Positions 8,187 to 16,646 of a DNA stretch of 56,792 bases are shown piece after piece (within the stretch, counting starts at the first letter, position 1; every line of letters starts with the position of its first letter). This stretch comes from Zipacnadum sp036504235 (lineage in GTDB: Bacteria; Armatimonadota; Zipacnadia; Zipacnadales; Zipacnadaceae), in assembly GCA_036504235.1 (NCBI GenBank), contig DASXVN010000057.1, positions 1 to 56,792 on the forward strand, written 5' to 3'. The position numbers were made by a program, and so were the translations under genes. Below the pieces are notes generated by a model, which was not told the DNA's origin, did not search any database, and saw nothing but the letters and a program-made list of their open reading frames with translations.

Positions 8187-8810
8187 ATGGCCGATGAGGC
8201 CAAGACCCTTTACGAAGCGATGTATATTCTCGACACCCGGCTCACCGAGGAGGAGGCTACGGCCGCCAGCCTCGCGCTGCGCGAGGGCGTAGTCGCCGCC
8301 GGGGGCGAGTTTGTTTCTGACGAGCTGTTCGGACGCCGCCGCTTGGCCTTCGCCATCGACAAGCATGTGGATGGCGTCTACCGCCTGCTGTACTTCCACG
8401 GTGACGGCCTGATTGCCGAGGAGTGCCGGCGCCAGTTTGTTCTGGTAGAGCCAATCATCCGCGGCATGGTCGTCGTGGCTAACCCCAAGGCTATCTTCGC
8501 TCCGGCGGAGAAGAAGCCGGTGGAGGCTCCCCCGGCCCCCGAGGCCGAGGCCGAAGCCGCTCCCGCCGAGACCGCTCCGGTCGCCGAGGCTGCTCCCGCT
8601 GAGGAAGCCGCTCCGGTCGCGGAGGTCGTAGCTGAGGCTCCGGCTGCTGAAGTCGTGGCTGAGGCTGCCGCTGAGGCCGCCCCGGTCGAGGAGGCTCCGG
8701 CTGCGGAGGCTGCTCCGGTCGCCGAAGTCGTGGCCGAGGTCGCTCCCGAGGCTCCCGCGGAGGCGGAAGCCGAGGCCGCGCCCGCCGCCGAAGACGCTCC
8801 GGCCGAGTAG
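8187..8810 (+). CDS. rpsF: 30S ribosomal protein S6 with a long Ala/Glu-rich tail
   Basis: 207 residues from ATG 8187. The first 100 or so are the S6 fold ('YEAMYILDTRLTEEEA' at the start, 'RRRLAFAIDKHVDGVYRLLY' in the core). S6 binds 16S rRNA together with S18 on the 30S platform. The remaining 105 or so residues are a low-complexity tail made almost only of Ala, Glu, Val and Pro in imperfect 'EAAPVAEVVAE' repeats, roughly doubling the usual length. The tail is strongly acidic, like the Glu tails ligated to S6 by RimK in some bacteria, but here it is genetically encoded. An in-frame ATG at 8166 is less likely because GGAAGGA lies between the two. rpsR is not in the operon. Confidence 0.93.
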   Translation: MADEAKTLYEAMYILDTRLTEEEATAASLALREGVVAAGGEFVSDELFGRRRLAFAIDKHVDGVYRLLYFHGDGLIAEECRRQFVLVEPIIRGMVVVANPKAIFAPAEKKPVEAPPAPEAEAEAAPAETAPVAEAAPAEEAAPVAEVVAEAPAAEVVAEAAAEAAPVEEAPAAEAAPVAEVVAEVAPEAPAEAEAEAAPAAEDAPAE

Positions 8811-8870
8811 GCGGAGCGCCCGCCGCACTCCGTATTCACACTCTCACCGCAACCAGGGAGGCAGGTCCCC

Positions 8871-9350
8871 GTGATTAACAACGTGGTGCTCGTCGGCAGG
8901 TTGGCCAACGATCCGGAAATGCGCTACACGCCCAGCGGAACCGCGATCAGCAAGTTCCGCCTGGCCGTGGATCGCCAGCGCCGCAGTGGGGACTCGGGCG
9001 AGACCCAGCAGGAGACCGACTGGCTGGATATCGTTACCTTCGGCCAGACCGCCGAAAACACCGCCAAGTTCCTCGATAAGGGCTCACTGGTCGGGATTAC
9101 CGGCCGCATTCAGTCCCGGAGCTGGGAAACCCAGGAGGGGCAGAAGCGCTACGCCGTGGAGATCGTCGCCGAGCGGGTCCAGTTCCTCGAGAGCCGCCAG
9201 GAAGCCGAGCGGCGCCGCGCCGCCCGCGGCAGCCAGGGCGGCAGTTCGTCCTCTAGCGGTGGCGCCCCCGCCGGGGGTGGCGCTCCGGCCGCCGGCGGCG
9301 CTCCGAGCGGGCCCGAGATTCCCGAGGGCGAGGACTTCTTCGGGGACTAG
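8871..9350 (+). CDS. ssb: Single-stranded DNA-binding protein
   Basis: 159 residues starting at GTG 8871 behind GGAGGCAGG. An OB-fold domain covers residues 1-110 (opens 'INNVVLVGRLANDPEMRYTPSG'; 'TDWLDIVTFGQTAENTAKFL' inside). A Gly/Ala/Ser-rich linker follows. The acidic tip ends GEDFFGD and lacks the usual DDDIPF-type hydrophobic end, so partner binding may differ. It protects single-stranded DNA during replication and repair. The rpsF-ssb order is conserved in many bacteria, but the usual third gene rpsR is missing and a ROK gene follows. Confidence 0.95.
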   Translation: MINNVVLVGRLANDPEMRYTPSGTAISKFRLAVDRQRRSGDSGETQQETDWLDIVTFGQTAENTAKFLDKGSLVGITGRIQSRSWETQEGQKRYAVEIVAERVQFLESRQEAERRRAARGSQGGSSSSSGGAPAGGGAPAAGGAPSGPEIPEGEDFFGD

Positions 9351-9409
9351 GAATTGTCGAGCCGGAGGCGCGGGCCAGCCCGCCGGCGTCTCCGCTGCTC
9401 CGCACGACC

Positions 9410-10381
9410 ATGAACAAGGAACTCTTGGCCCTGGGTGTGGACCTGGGGGGCACAACTTTCACCGCCGGACTCCTGACTCGTGCCGGCCACCTGCTCGGCA
9501 CCGCCTCCAGTCCCACCCCGACGGAAAGCGCTACCGCAGTCTATGCGGCCCTGGAGCAAACGGGCCGGCGACTGCTGGAGGCGCATGGCAATCCCCCCCT
9601 GGCCGGCGTCGGCATCGGCGTGCCCGGTCTCGTCGTCCCCGCTACCGGTCAGATCATTGACTGCCCCAACCTCGCCGTCATGGACGGCACCAACGCGGCC
9701 GAGCAATTGCGCTCGAGCTTTGTCGTGGACACCGCGCTGGTCGGCAACGACGCCTTCTGCGCCACGCTCGCCGAGTTGCGCTACGGTGCGGGCCAGGGAG
9801 CCGGCAACCTGCTGCTCCTGACCCTGGGCACCGGGGTCGGCGGCGGTGTGGTGCTCAACGACCAGGCGGTCCGCGGTCCCCGCCAGCTCATGGGTGAGAT
9901 CGGCCACATGATCGTCGCCCCGCGCGGGCGCAAGTGCGGCTGCGGCAACTTCGGCTGCCTGGAGGCGATGGTGGCCAAACAGGCGATGATTGACCTGGCC
10001 CTGCAGCGCCTGCAGCGCGGCCGCGCCAGCCTGCTGGAGGAACTCAGCGGCGGCGACGATGAGGCCATCACCCCCGAACTAATCTCCCAGGCCGCCCGTC
10101 AGGGCGACGCGGTGGCCGCGGAGGTCATTGGCCAGGTGGCCGAGTACCTGGGCATCGCTATCTGCAACGCCATTTTGATGCTGGACCCCGACCGCGTGCT
10201 GATCGGGGGCGGCATTGCCGCGGCCGGCGAGCTACTCCTGGAGCCGATCCGGCGAACGGTGCGCCACCGCGGCCGTTACGCGCGTTTTGACACCACGCAG
10301 ATTCTCCCCGCGCAGTTGGGGAATCTGGCCGGCACTTACGGCGCCGGCGCGCTGGTCTGGGAAGGGCTGCGCGTCAACTAG
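9410..10381 (+). CDS. ROK-family sugar kinase (glucokinase-like)
   Basis: 323 residues. The phosphate-binding opening is 'LGVDLGGTTFTAGLL' (about 6-20). The middle has 'GNDAFCATLAELRYGAG' and 'LLTLGTGVGGG'. The ROK zinc signature 'GHMIVAPRGRKCGCGNFGCLE' carries the His and three Cys that bind zinc in ROK kinases. The second ATP-binding region reads 'DPDRVLIGGGIAAAGELL'. No DNA-binding helix-turn-helix is present, so it should be an enzyme and not a repressor. Glucose or another hexose is the likely substrate. A second, more divergent ROK-like gene follows about 80 bp downstream. Confidence 0.88.
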   Translation: MNKELLALGVDLGGTTFTAGLLTRAGHLLGTASSPTPTESATAVYAALEQTGRRLLEAHGNPPLAGVGIGVPGLVVPATGQIIDCPNLAVMDGTNAAEQLRSSFVVDTALVGNDAFCATLAELRYGAGQGAGNLLLLTLGTGVGGGVVLNDQAVRGPRQLMGEIGHMIVAPRGRKCGCGNFGCLEAMVAKQAMIDLALQRLQRGRASLLEELSGGDDEAITPELISQAARQGDAVAAEVIGQVAEYLGIAICNAILMLDPDRVLIGGGIAAAGELLLEPIRRTVRHRGRYARFDTTQILPAQLGNLAGTYGAGALVWEGLRVN

Positions 10382-10463
10382 CAGCCGGTCCGACTAGCAG
10401 CCAGGCCGGCGCCGACTCGCCCGCCTTTCGCAAGCGAATCTCCAACCCTAGGACGTGACCCGC

Positions 10464-11852
10464 ATGCACCTGCCTGAGCCCAAGCTGCTGCCCCCGCTGG
10501 ACCCTGATTTCCGTCCCGCCGCTCTGGCGAACCGCGCCTTCCGCGAGGAGGTCGCCGCTTCCGGTGGCGGCGTCCCGCTGGTGCTGACCCTGGAGCGCGG
10601 CGGCGGCGCGATTACCCGCTTTGAGACCCGCGTATTCCCCGCGGATTCCCCCCGCGCGGTCGCCAATCTGACCTATGCCAATCGCCTGCTCAAGACCCTT
10701 CTGTGGGCCCGCGGCGGCTGGCGGGTCTGCGTCGGGGGCCCGGCTGAGATCGGCGGCTTCCTCAAGATCGAGTACTCCCCGCGCGGCCAGCGCGCCTTCG
10801 ACGCCGAATTCATGGGCAGCGTCTACCAGCGCCCCTTTGAGATCGCGGTCATGACCGCCGAGGAGGCCCCCGCGGCTCAGGAGAACACGGTGGCCCTCGG
10901 CCGGCACCTGGAGGGCAACCGCATCGGCTTTGACGCCGGGGCCAGCGACTACAAGGTCGCCGCGGTGATTGAGGGCGAGTCGGTCTTCAGCGAGGAATAC
11001 CCCTGGGACCCCAAGGTCCAGAGCGACCCCGAATACCACTACGAGCACATCATGCACGCCCTGCGCGAGGCGGCGAAGCACATGCCCCGCGTGGACGCGC
11101 TCGGCGTGAGCAGCGCCGGCATCTACATCGACAACCGGGTGGCGGTGGCCTCGCTCTTCCGCGCAATTCCCGCGGACGTTTTCGATGCCGAGGTGCGCGA
11201 CCTGTTCCTGCGCGTGCAGCGCGATATGGGCGGCATCCCCATGGAAGTCGCCAATGACGGCGACGTGGCCGCGCTGGCCGGCGCCATGAGCCTGGATACC
11301 AACCGCCTGCTGGGCGTGGCCTTCGGCTCCAGCGAGGCGGCGGGCTACGTGGACACCGACGGAAACATCACCGGCTGGCTCAACGAGCTGGCCTTCGTGC
11401 CCTTCGACTTTGGCCCCAGCGCCCCCGCCGACGACTGGTCCGGCTATCCCGGCGTCGGCGCGCAGTACCTGTGCCAGACCGGCGTGGTGCGGATGGCCGA
11501 GGCGGCCGGCATTGAGCTGGACGCCTCCACCCACCTGGCCGAGCGGCTCAAGGTCGTCCAGGAGCGGATGGCCACCGGCGACGAGCGGGCGCGGCAGGTC
11601 TATATCACCGTCGGCCGCTGGGTCGGCTACGCCATTGCCTACTACGCCGAGTTCTACGACCTGGCCCACGTACTGCTGCTGGGCCGCGTGACCACCGGCG
11701 AGGGCGGCGAGCTGCTCATCAACGAGGCCCGCGAGGTGCTCAAGCAGGAGTTCCCCGAGTTGACCGGCCTGGAATTGCACCTCCCCGGCGAAAAAGAGCG
11801 CCGCGTCGGGCAAGCCATCGCGGCCGCGAGTTTGCCGGAAATCATCGGGTAG
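10464..11852 (+). CDS. ROK-like (actin-fold) protein with an N-terminal extension
   Basis: About 462 residues. I prefer ATG 10464 because AGGA lies 10 nt upstream; GTG 10455 is too close to it. About 150 N-terminal residues precede the ROK/ASKHA core, which opens 'IGFDAGASDYKVAAVIEGE' (about 153-171). Later parts include 'VANDGDVAALAGAM' (the Asn-Asp pair of ROK enzymes) and 'LLGVAFGSSEAAGY'. The CxCGxxGC zinc motif of classical ROK kinases is absent. The N-terminal region has no domain I recognise. Its stop codon TAG is the first three bases of a palindromic repeat. It may be a sugar kinase of a divergent type or a non-catalytic ASKHA protein. Confidence 0.75.
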   Translation: MHLPEPKLLPPLDPDFRPAALANRAFREEVAASGGGVPLVLTLERGGGAITRFETRVFPADSPRAVANLTYANRLLKTLLWARGGWRVCVGGPAEIGGFLKIEYSPRGQRAFDAEFMGSVYQRPFEIAVMTAEEAPAAQENTVALGRHLEGNRIGFDAGASDYKVAAVIEGESVFSEEYPWDPKVQSDPEYHYEHIMHALREAAKHMPRVDALGVSSAGIYIDNRVAVASLFRAIPADVFDAEVRDLFLRVQRDMGGIPMEVANDGDVAALAGAMSLDTNRLLGVAFGSSEAAGYVDTDGNITGWLNELAFVPFDFGPSAPADDWSGYPGVGAQYLCQTGVVRMAEAAGIELDASTHLAERLKVVQERMATGDERARQVYITVGRWVGYAIAYYAEFYDLAHVLLLGRVTTGEGGELLINEAREVLKQEFPELTGLELHLPGEKERRVGQAIAAASLPEIIG

Positions 11853-11901
11853 GACGGGCGTCTCGCCTGTCAAGGTAGGACGGGCGTCTCGCCCGTCAAG
11901 T
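11850..11901. repeat. Two tandem copies of the TAGGACGGGCGTCTCGCC palindrome (family 2)
   Basis: Units at 11850-11873 and 11876-11901 each read TAGGAC followed by GGGCGTCTCGCC(C/T)GTCAAG, a short hairpin-forming palindrome. The first three bases form the stop codon of the upstream gene. Single copies lie at 33852-33874 and 43256-43279 (reverse). A variant sits inside hisS. Confidence 0.85.
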
Positions 11902-11914
11902 TGGAGGACAGAAC

Positions 11915-12763
11915 ATGCAACTGCACATGCCCGGAGCGGAGATATTTGTGCCCGACGGCCTCGCCGAGGCCGAGGCGCTGGCGCGGACTACCCATTTGGC
12001 TATCGCGGCGCACCAGGATGACCTGGAGATTCTGGCCGCGCATGGGGCTTTGCAGGGCCTGGGGCGGCCCGACGTCTGGTTCGGCGGCGTAGTCGTCACC
12101 GACGGCGCCGGCAGCCCCCGGGACGACCTGTACGCCGACTATACCGACGAGCAGATGCAAAACGTGCGCCGCCTGGAACAGCGCAAGGCCGCTTACGTCG
12201 GCGAGTACAGCTTCCAGGGCCAGCTCATGTTCGCCAGCCGCCAGGTGAAGGACTCCGCCGAGCGCGCGGTGGTCGAGGACCTCCAGGCGATCCTCGCGGC
12301 CACGCGCCCGCACACCGTCTATACGCACAACCTGGGCGACAAGCACGACACCCACGTGGCGGTCGCCCTGCGCGTGCTCGCAGCCTGCCGCGAGTTGCCC
12401 GCCGCGCAACGCCCCGCGCGCCTGTGGGGCGGCGAGGTCTGGCGCGATCTAGACTGGCTGACCGACGAGGACAAGGTGCCCCTGGACTGCAGCGCGCACG
12501 AGAACCTCCAGGCGGCGCTGCTGGGCGTCTTTGACTCCCAAATCTGCGGCGGCAAGCGCTACGATCTGGCCACCATGGGCCGGCGCAAGGCCCACGCCAC
12601 GTATTTCGCCTCCCACGGCGTGGACGAGACCACCGGCCTGAATTTCGCCATGGACCTGACGCCGCTGCTGCAGGACGATGCCCTGAGCCCGGCGGCCTAC
12701 GTCCAAGGCCTGATTGACCGCTTCGCCGATGAGGTATCGGGGCGGATCGGGAAGCTGGGGTAA
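11915..12763 (+). CDS. PIG-L family deacetylase (LmbE-like)
   Basis: 282 residues. The zinc-binding AHQDD (His33, Asp35-Asp36) is a variant of the family AHPDD. 'VTDGAGS' follows, and the second metal motif is 'HNLGDKHDTHVAV', equivalent to HxPxDxHxDH. Members remove N-acetyl groups from GlcNAc-type sugars and related amides. GGAGGA lies 7 nt before the ATG. It follows two ROK-like genes, so amino-sugar metabolism is a reasonable guess. The stop TAA is the first three bases of a family 1 repeat. Confidence 0.85.
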   Translation: MQLHMPGAEIFVPDGLAEAEALARTTHLAIAAHQDDLEILAAHGALQGLGRPDVWFGGVVVTDGAGSPRDDLYADYTDEQMQNVRRLEQRKAAYVGEYSFQGQLMFASRQVKDSAERAVVEDLQAILAATRPHTVYTHNLGDKHDTHVAVALRVLAACRELPAAQRPARLWGGEVWRDLDWLTDEDKVPLDCSAHENLQAALLGVFDSQICGGKRYDLATMGRRKAHATYFASHGVDETTGLNFAMDLTPLLQDDALSPAAYVQGLIDRFADEVSGRIGKLG

Positions 12764-12880
12764 CGGCCCTACCCCCTAACCCCCTCCCTGAAGGGAGGGG
12801 GGATTGCGCCGCCGGCGTTCACGCCGTTTGCCGTTGACGTTCCCCCCTCTCCTGCCAGGAGAGGGGCCGGGGGTGAGGCC
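12761..12880. repeat. Composite palindromic repeat, family 1 (both modules)
   Basis: Module 1 (12761-12803) reads TAACGGCCCTACCCCC, then CCCTCCCTGAAGGGAGGG. Module 2 (12826-12880) starts GTTTGCCGTT and contains CCCCTCTCC/GGAGAGGGG, ending GGGGTGAGGCC. The same two modules occur in reverse orientation at 47989-48102. Module 1 alone occurs at 27590-27631, 28028-28071 and 28146-28190. The leading TAA is the PIG-L stop codon. Confidence 0.85.
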
Positions 12881-12968
12881 CTCCCACCCGGAACTGCCCT
12901 CCCCGCCCGGGCGTCTTATACATAGCTTGTGTGGTGGTTGTCACATATCATATCTGCCTGTCTCTTCA

Positions 12969-12990
12969 GCCCGAGGCTAACCCCTCGGGC
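12969..12990 (+). promoter_or_regulatory. Hairpin upstream of mfd
   Basis: GCCCGAGG (12969-12976) and CCTCGGGC (12983-12990) form a perfect 8-bp stem with a 6-nt loop, ending 29 nt before the mfd start. No T-run follows, so it is not a standard terminator. It may affect translation, because no clear Shine-Dalgarno sequence precedes the mfd ATG. Confidence 0.5.
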
Positions 12991-13019
12991 CGAGTGACTT
13001 TGCCTGCCCGCCCGCGACC

Positions 13020-16000
13020 ATGAGTGACTCTCTGGCTCGACAAATTGTGACTCTACTGCAGCAGACCGAGCCGGTCCGCGACCTCCGCGCGCGTCTGGCT
13101 GTGCCCGGCCCGCCGGTGCAAGTCGAGGGCCCCAGCGGCGCGGGCAAGGCTGCCCTGCTCGCCTCCGTGCTGGACGACCCCGGGAAGACCGCGCTGGTCC
13201 TGACCTTCAGCGACGAGCGCGCGACCCAGTTGGCGGAGGACCTGCAGGCGCTGCTGGGCGGCGAGTCCGGTTCCACCGTGCTCCTCTACCCCTCCATCGC
13301 TTCCGCGCTGTATGACGGTGTGGAGCCGGAGCCGGCCGAGGTGGCTCAGCGGCTGCAGGTACTGGGGCGGCTGGTGGCGGGCGCGCCGACGATTGTGGTG
13401 GCGCCGATCAAAGCGGCCCTGCATCTGACTATGCCGCCGGAGGCCCTGCTCGGAGCGCGGCGGACCGTGGCGAAGGGCGAGCAGATTGACCGCGAAGACC
13501 TGCTCAACGCGCTGCTGGACCTGGGCTACGAGCGGGTGGCGCTGGTGGACGACGTGGGCCAGTTCTCGGCCCGGGGCGGCATCATTGACGTCTCCCCTCC
13601 CACCGAGCCGCGGCCGGTGCGGATTGAACTGTTCGGCGACGAAGTGGACAGCCTGCGGCATTTTGACGCGATCACCCAGCGCTCGCTGGAGCCGGTGGAG
13701 CAAGTCCTGATCGGCCCCGCGGGCGAGATTCTGCTCACCGCGGCCGCGGTCCGCAAGGCCCTGCCCGCCATCCGCAGCAGCTTCCGCCGGGAGCTGGACC
13801 AGCTCAACATGCGCGAGAAAACCCGCGAGGCCGAGCGCCTCAAGCAGCGCATGGAGGAAGACCTCGAGCTGCTGGACAACCTGCGCCCGCAGCCCTCCCT
13901 GACCCATTATCTGCCCTTCCTGTACGACCGCCCGGCCTGCCTGCTGGCCTACCTGCCCGAGGACGCGCAACTCGTGGTGGACGAGCCGGTGCGGATCAAG
14001 AGTCACGCCGAGCAGTTCGAGCAGGAGGTCAAGCGCGCCTACGACAGCGCGGTCAAGCTGGGCAGCCACCTGCGTCTGCCGACGACCGCGTGCTTGGCGT
14101 GGGAGAGCTTCCTGATCGCCTACCTGGCGCATCCCCGTCAGACCGGCCCGATTCTGTACTTGACCATGCTCCAGCGCGAGGTCCCCTGGGCGCCGGAGGC
14201 GGAGTTGCGGCACCTGGACACGCCGCCGGTGGACAGCTTCGGCGGGCGTTTCGAGCTGCTGGTCGAGGGGCTGTCCGTCTGGCAGGAGCAGGGCCGGCGC
14301 CTGCTGGTGGCGACCAACGAGCCGGACCGCATGACCGAGGTCTTCGCCACGCGCGGCCTGTCCGGACTGCTCCCGCCCGACGAGGAGCAGCGCCTGGAGC
14401 CGGGCCGGATCGCGCTCACCGACCTGAACCTCTCCGGCGGCTTCACCTTCCCCGCCGCGCAGTTGATCGTGCTCACCGGCCGCGAGATCTTCGGCTGGCG
14501 CCGCCTGCGCCGGACCGAGGAACCCGCCTACAAACGCGGCTTCTCGCTGCTGTCCCTGCGCGAGTTGCATGAGGGCGATTACGTGGTGCATATCAACCAC
14601 GGCATCGCCCGCTACCGAGGCTTGTCCCGCCAGACGCTGGGCGGGATCGAGCGCGAGTACATGGTCCTGGAGTACGCCGGCGAGGACAAGCTGTACGTGC
14701 CGGTGACCCAGCTCGATCGGGTGCAGAAGTACATCGGCGCGGAGGGCTCGGCCCCGGCGGTCAACGCCATGAAGAGCGTCCGCTGGGCCGCCGCGAAGAA
14801 GGAAGCCCGCAAGCACGCGCAACTGCTGGCCCGCGAGCTGATGAAGCTCTACGCCGCCCGCGAGCAGGCCCCCGGCTTCGCCTTCTCCCCCGACGGCCCC
14901 TGGATGGCCGAACTGGAGAACGCCTTCCGCTACGACGAGACCCCCGACCAACTGCGGGCTATCGCCGAGGTCAAGGCGGACATGGAGGCCCAGCGCCCCA
15001 TGGACCGCCTCATCTGCGGCGACGTGGGCTACGGCAAGACGGAGGTCGCCGTGCGCGCTGCCTTCAAGGCGGTGCTGGACAACAAGCAGGTGGCGGTGCT
15101 CACCCCCACCACCATCCTGGCCCAGCAGCATTTCAACACCTTCCAGGAGCGCCTCAGCCGCTACCCCATGGAGGTGGCGATGCTAAGTCGCTTCCGCACG
15201 CCCGAGCAGCAACACCGGGCTATTGAAGGCCTCAAGAACGGTACGGTGGACCTGGTGGTCGGCACGCACCGGCTGCTCTCCAGCGACCTGACCTTCAAGG
15301 ATCTGGGGCTGGTAATCATCGACGAGGAGCAGCGCTTTGGCGTCAAGCAGAAGGAAAAGCTCAAGCAACTGCGCGCCTCGGTGGATGTCGTCACGCTCTC
15401 GGCCACGCCCATTCCGCGCACCCTGAATATGGCGCTGTCCGGCCTGCGGCAGATCTCGCTGATCGCCGACCCGCCCCAGGGTCGGCTGCCCATCCGCACC
15501 TTCGTCCGCGAAACCGACGATGAGCTGGTCCGCCAGGCGATCCTGCGCGAGATCGAGCGCGGCGGGCAGGTCTACTTCGTGCACAACCGGGTCCACTCCA
15601 TCAAGCACGTCGCCGCGCATATCCAGCGCCTGGTGCCCGAGGCCCTGGTGGCTGTGGCGCACGGGCAGATGGACGAGCAGGACCTCGAGCAGGTCATGCT
15701 CGCCTTCCATGGCGAGGAATGTAACGTCCTGGTCTGCACCACCATCATCGAAAACGGTCTGGATATCGCCAACGTGAACACCATCATCGTGGACGACGCC
15801 CACAAGCTGGGGCTGGCGCAGCTCTATCAGCTCCGCGGCCGCGTGGGCCGGTCCGCGCGCCAGGCCTACGCCTATCTGCTCTACAAATACCCCGACCAGA
15901 TGACCGCTGACGCCGAGGAGCGACTCAAGGCCATCGAGGAGTTCAGCGAGCTGGGCAGCGGCTTCAAGCTGGCGCTACGCGACCTGGAAATCCGCGGCGC

Positions 16001-16646
16001 GGGCGAGATTCTCGGCGCCGAGCAGAGCGGGCAGATGTCCTCGGTGGGCCTGGACCTGTACACGCAGATGCTGGCCGACGCGGTCAAGACGCTCAAGGGC
16101 GAGCGGCCCGGCGACCTGGAGGGCCTGCCCGCGATTGACCTGCCCGTGGAGGCGGTCATCCCCGGCTTCTACGTGCCCGACGAGCGCCAGCGCATTGACC
16201 TGTACCGGCACCTGGCGGAGATCAGCGAAATCGAGGCGATTGAGGGCCTGGCCGCAGAATTGCGCGACCGCTACGGGACGCTCCCGCCGCCGGTGGAGAA
16301 CCTGCTGCGCATCGCCAAGCTGCGCCTGCGCGCGGTCGCGGCGGGCGTGGCCGAGGTCGGCCCGGAGAACGGCCGGATCGCGGTCAAGCTGCTGCCCTCG
16401 GCGCGGCTGACCGACCGCGAGGTGGACATCTTCAAGGGGATGCTGCAGCCCACCCTGCGCCAGGCCCGCCAGGGCGCGCGCTCCAAGCTCCCCCGGGCCA
16501 GCGCGACGCCCACCGCCCTCTCCTTCGCCCCCGGCGACCAGGGCCCCGAGTTCCTCCTGGAGGGCGTCTCGCAACTGATCGAGCTACTCATCAAGCGCTC
16601 CAAGTACAACGAGTCCCGCAACGAAAGGGTGGCAGCAGCGAAATGA
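13020..16646 (+). CDS. mfd: Transcription-repair coupling factor Mfd
   Basis: 1208 residues, full length. It has a UvrB-homology N-terminal region (about 1-330) and an RNA polymerase interaction domain (about 510-590, with 'LHEGDYVVHINHGIARYRGL' at its start). The SF2 translocase follows, with a Walker A region ICGDVGYGKTEVAVRAA (about 666-682) and DEEQRFG (about 765-771). The TRCF regulatory C-terminus comes last. Mfd pushes stalled RNA polymerase off damaged DNA and recruits UvrA. It starts a transcription unit after the family 1 repeat. The last bases overlap the ATG of a secreted-protein gene in ATGA, an unusual partner. Confidence 0.97.
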   Translation: MSDSLARQIVTLLQQTEPVRDLRARLAVPGPPVQVEGPSGAGKAALLASVLDDPGKTALVLTFSDERATQLAEDLQALLGGESGSTVLLYPSIASALYDGVEPEPAEVAQRLQVLGRLVAGAPTIVVAPIKAALHLTMPPEALLGARRTVAKGEQIDREDLLNALLDLGYERVALVDDVGQFSARGGIIDVSPPTEPRPVRIELFGDEVDSLRHFDAITQRSLEPVEQVLIGPAGEILLTAAAVRKALPAIRSSFRRELDQLNMREKTREAERLKQRMEEDLELLDNLRPQPSLTHYLPFLYDRPACLLAYLPEDAQLVVDEPVRIKSHAEQFEQEVKRAYDSAVKLGSHLRLPTTACLAWESFLIAYLAHPRQTGPILYLTMLQREVPWAPEAELRHLDTPPVDSFGGRFELLVEGLSVWQEQGRRLLVATNEPDRMTEVFATRGLSGLLPPDEEQRLEPGRIALTDLNLSGGFTFPAAQLIVLTGREIFGWRRLRRTEEPAYKRGFSLLSLRELHEGDYVVHINHGIARYRGLSRQTLGGIEREYMVLEYAGEDKLYVPVTQLDRVQKYIGAEGSAPAVNAMKSVRWAAAKKEARKHAQLLARELMKLYAAREQAPGFAFSPDGPWMAELENAFRYDETPDQLRAIAEVKADMEAQRPMDRLICGDVGYGKTEVAVRAAFKAVLDNKQVAVLTPTTILAQQHFNTFQERLSRYPMEVAMLSRFRTPEQQHRAIEGLKNGTVDLVVGTHRLLSSDLTFKDLGLVIIDEEQRFGVKQKEKLKQLRASVDVVTLSATPIPRTLNMALSGLRQISLIADPPQGRLPIRTFVRETDDELVRQAILREIERGGQVYFVHNRVHSIKHVAAHIQRLVPEALVAVAHGQMDEQDLEQVMLAFHGEECNVLVCTTIIENGLDIANVNTIIVDDAHKLGLAQLYQLRGRVGRSARQAYAYLLYKYPDQMTADAEERLKAIEEFSELGSGFKLALRDLEIRGAGEILGAEQSGQMSSVGLDLYTQMLADAVKTLKGERPGDLEGLPAIDLPVEAVIPGFYVPDERQRIDLYRHLAEISEIEAIEGLAAELRDRYGTLPPPVENLLRIAKLRLRAVAAGVAEVGPENGRIAVKLLPSARLTDREVDIFKGMLQPTLRQARQGARSKLPRASATPTALSFAPGDQGPEFLLEGVSQLIELLIKRSKYNESRNERVAAAK

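Noticed and set aside
12916..12953. Promoter for mfd (TTATAC or TATCAT with TTGTGT)
   Set aside because: Spacings of 13 bp or less between the best boxes; no acceptable pair found.
12969..12990. Intrinsic terminator
   Set aside because: Good stem but followed by CGAGTGACTTT and not a T-run, and placed just before a start codon.
13053..15131. 692-residue open frame antisense to mfd
   Set aside because: Same kind of GC-driven shadow; mfd is supported by clear helicase motifs on the other strand.
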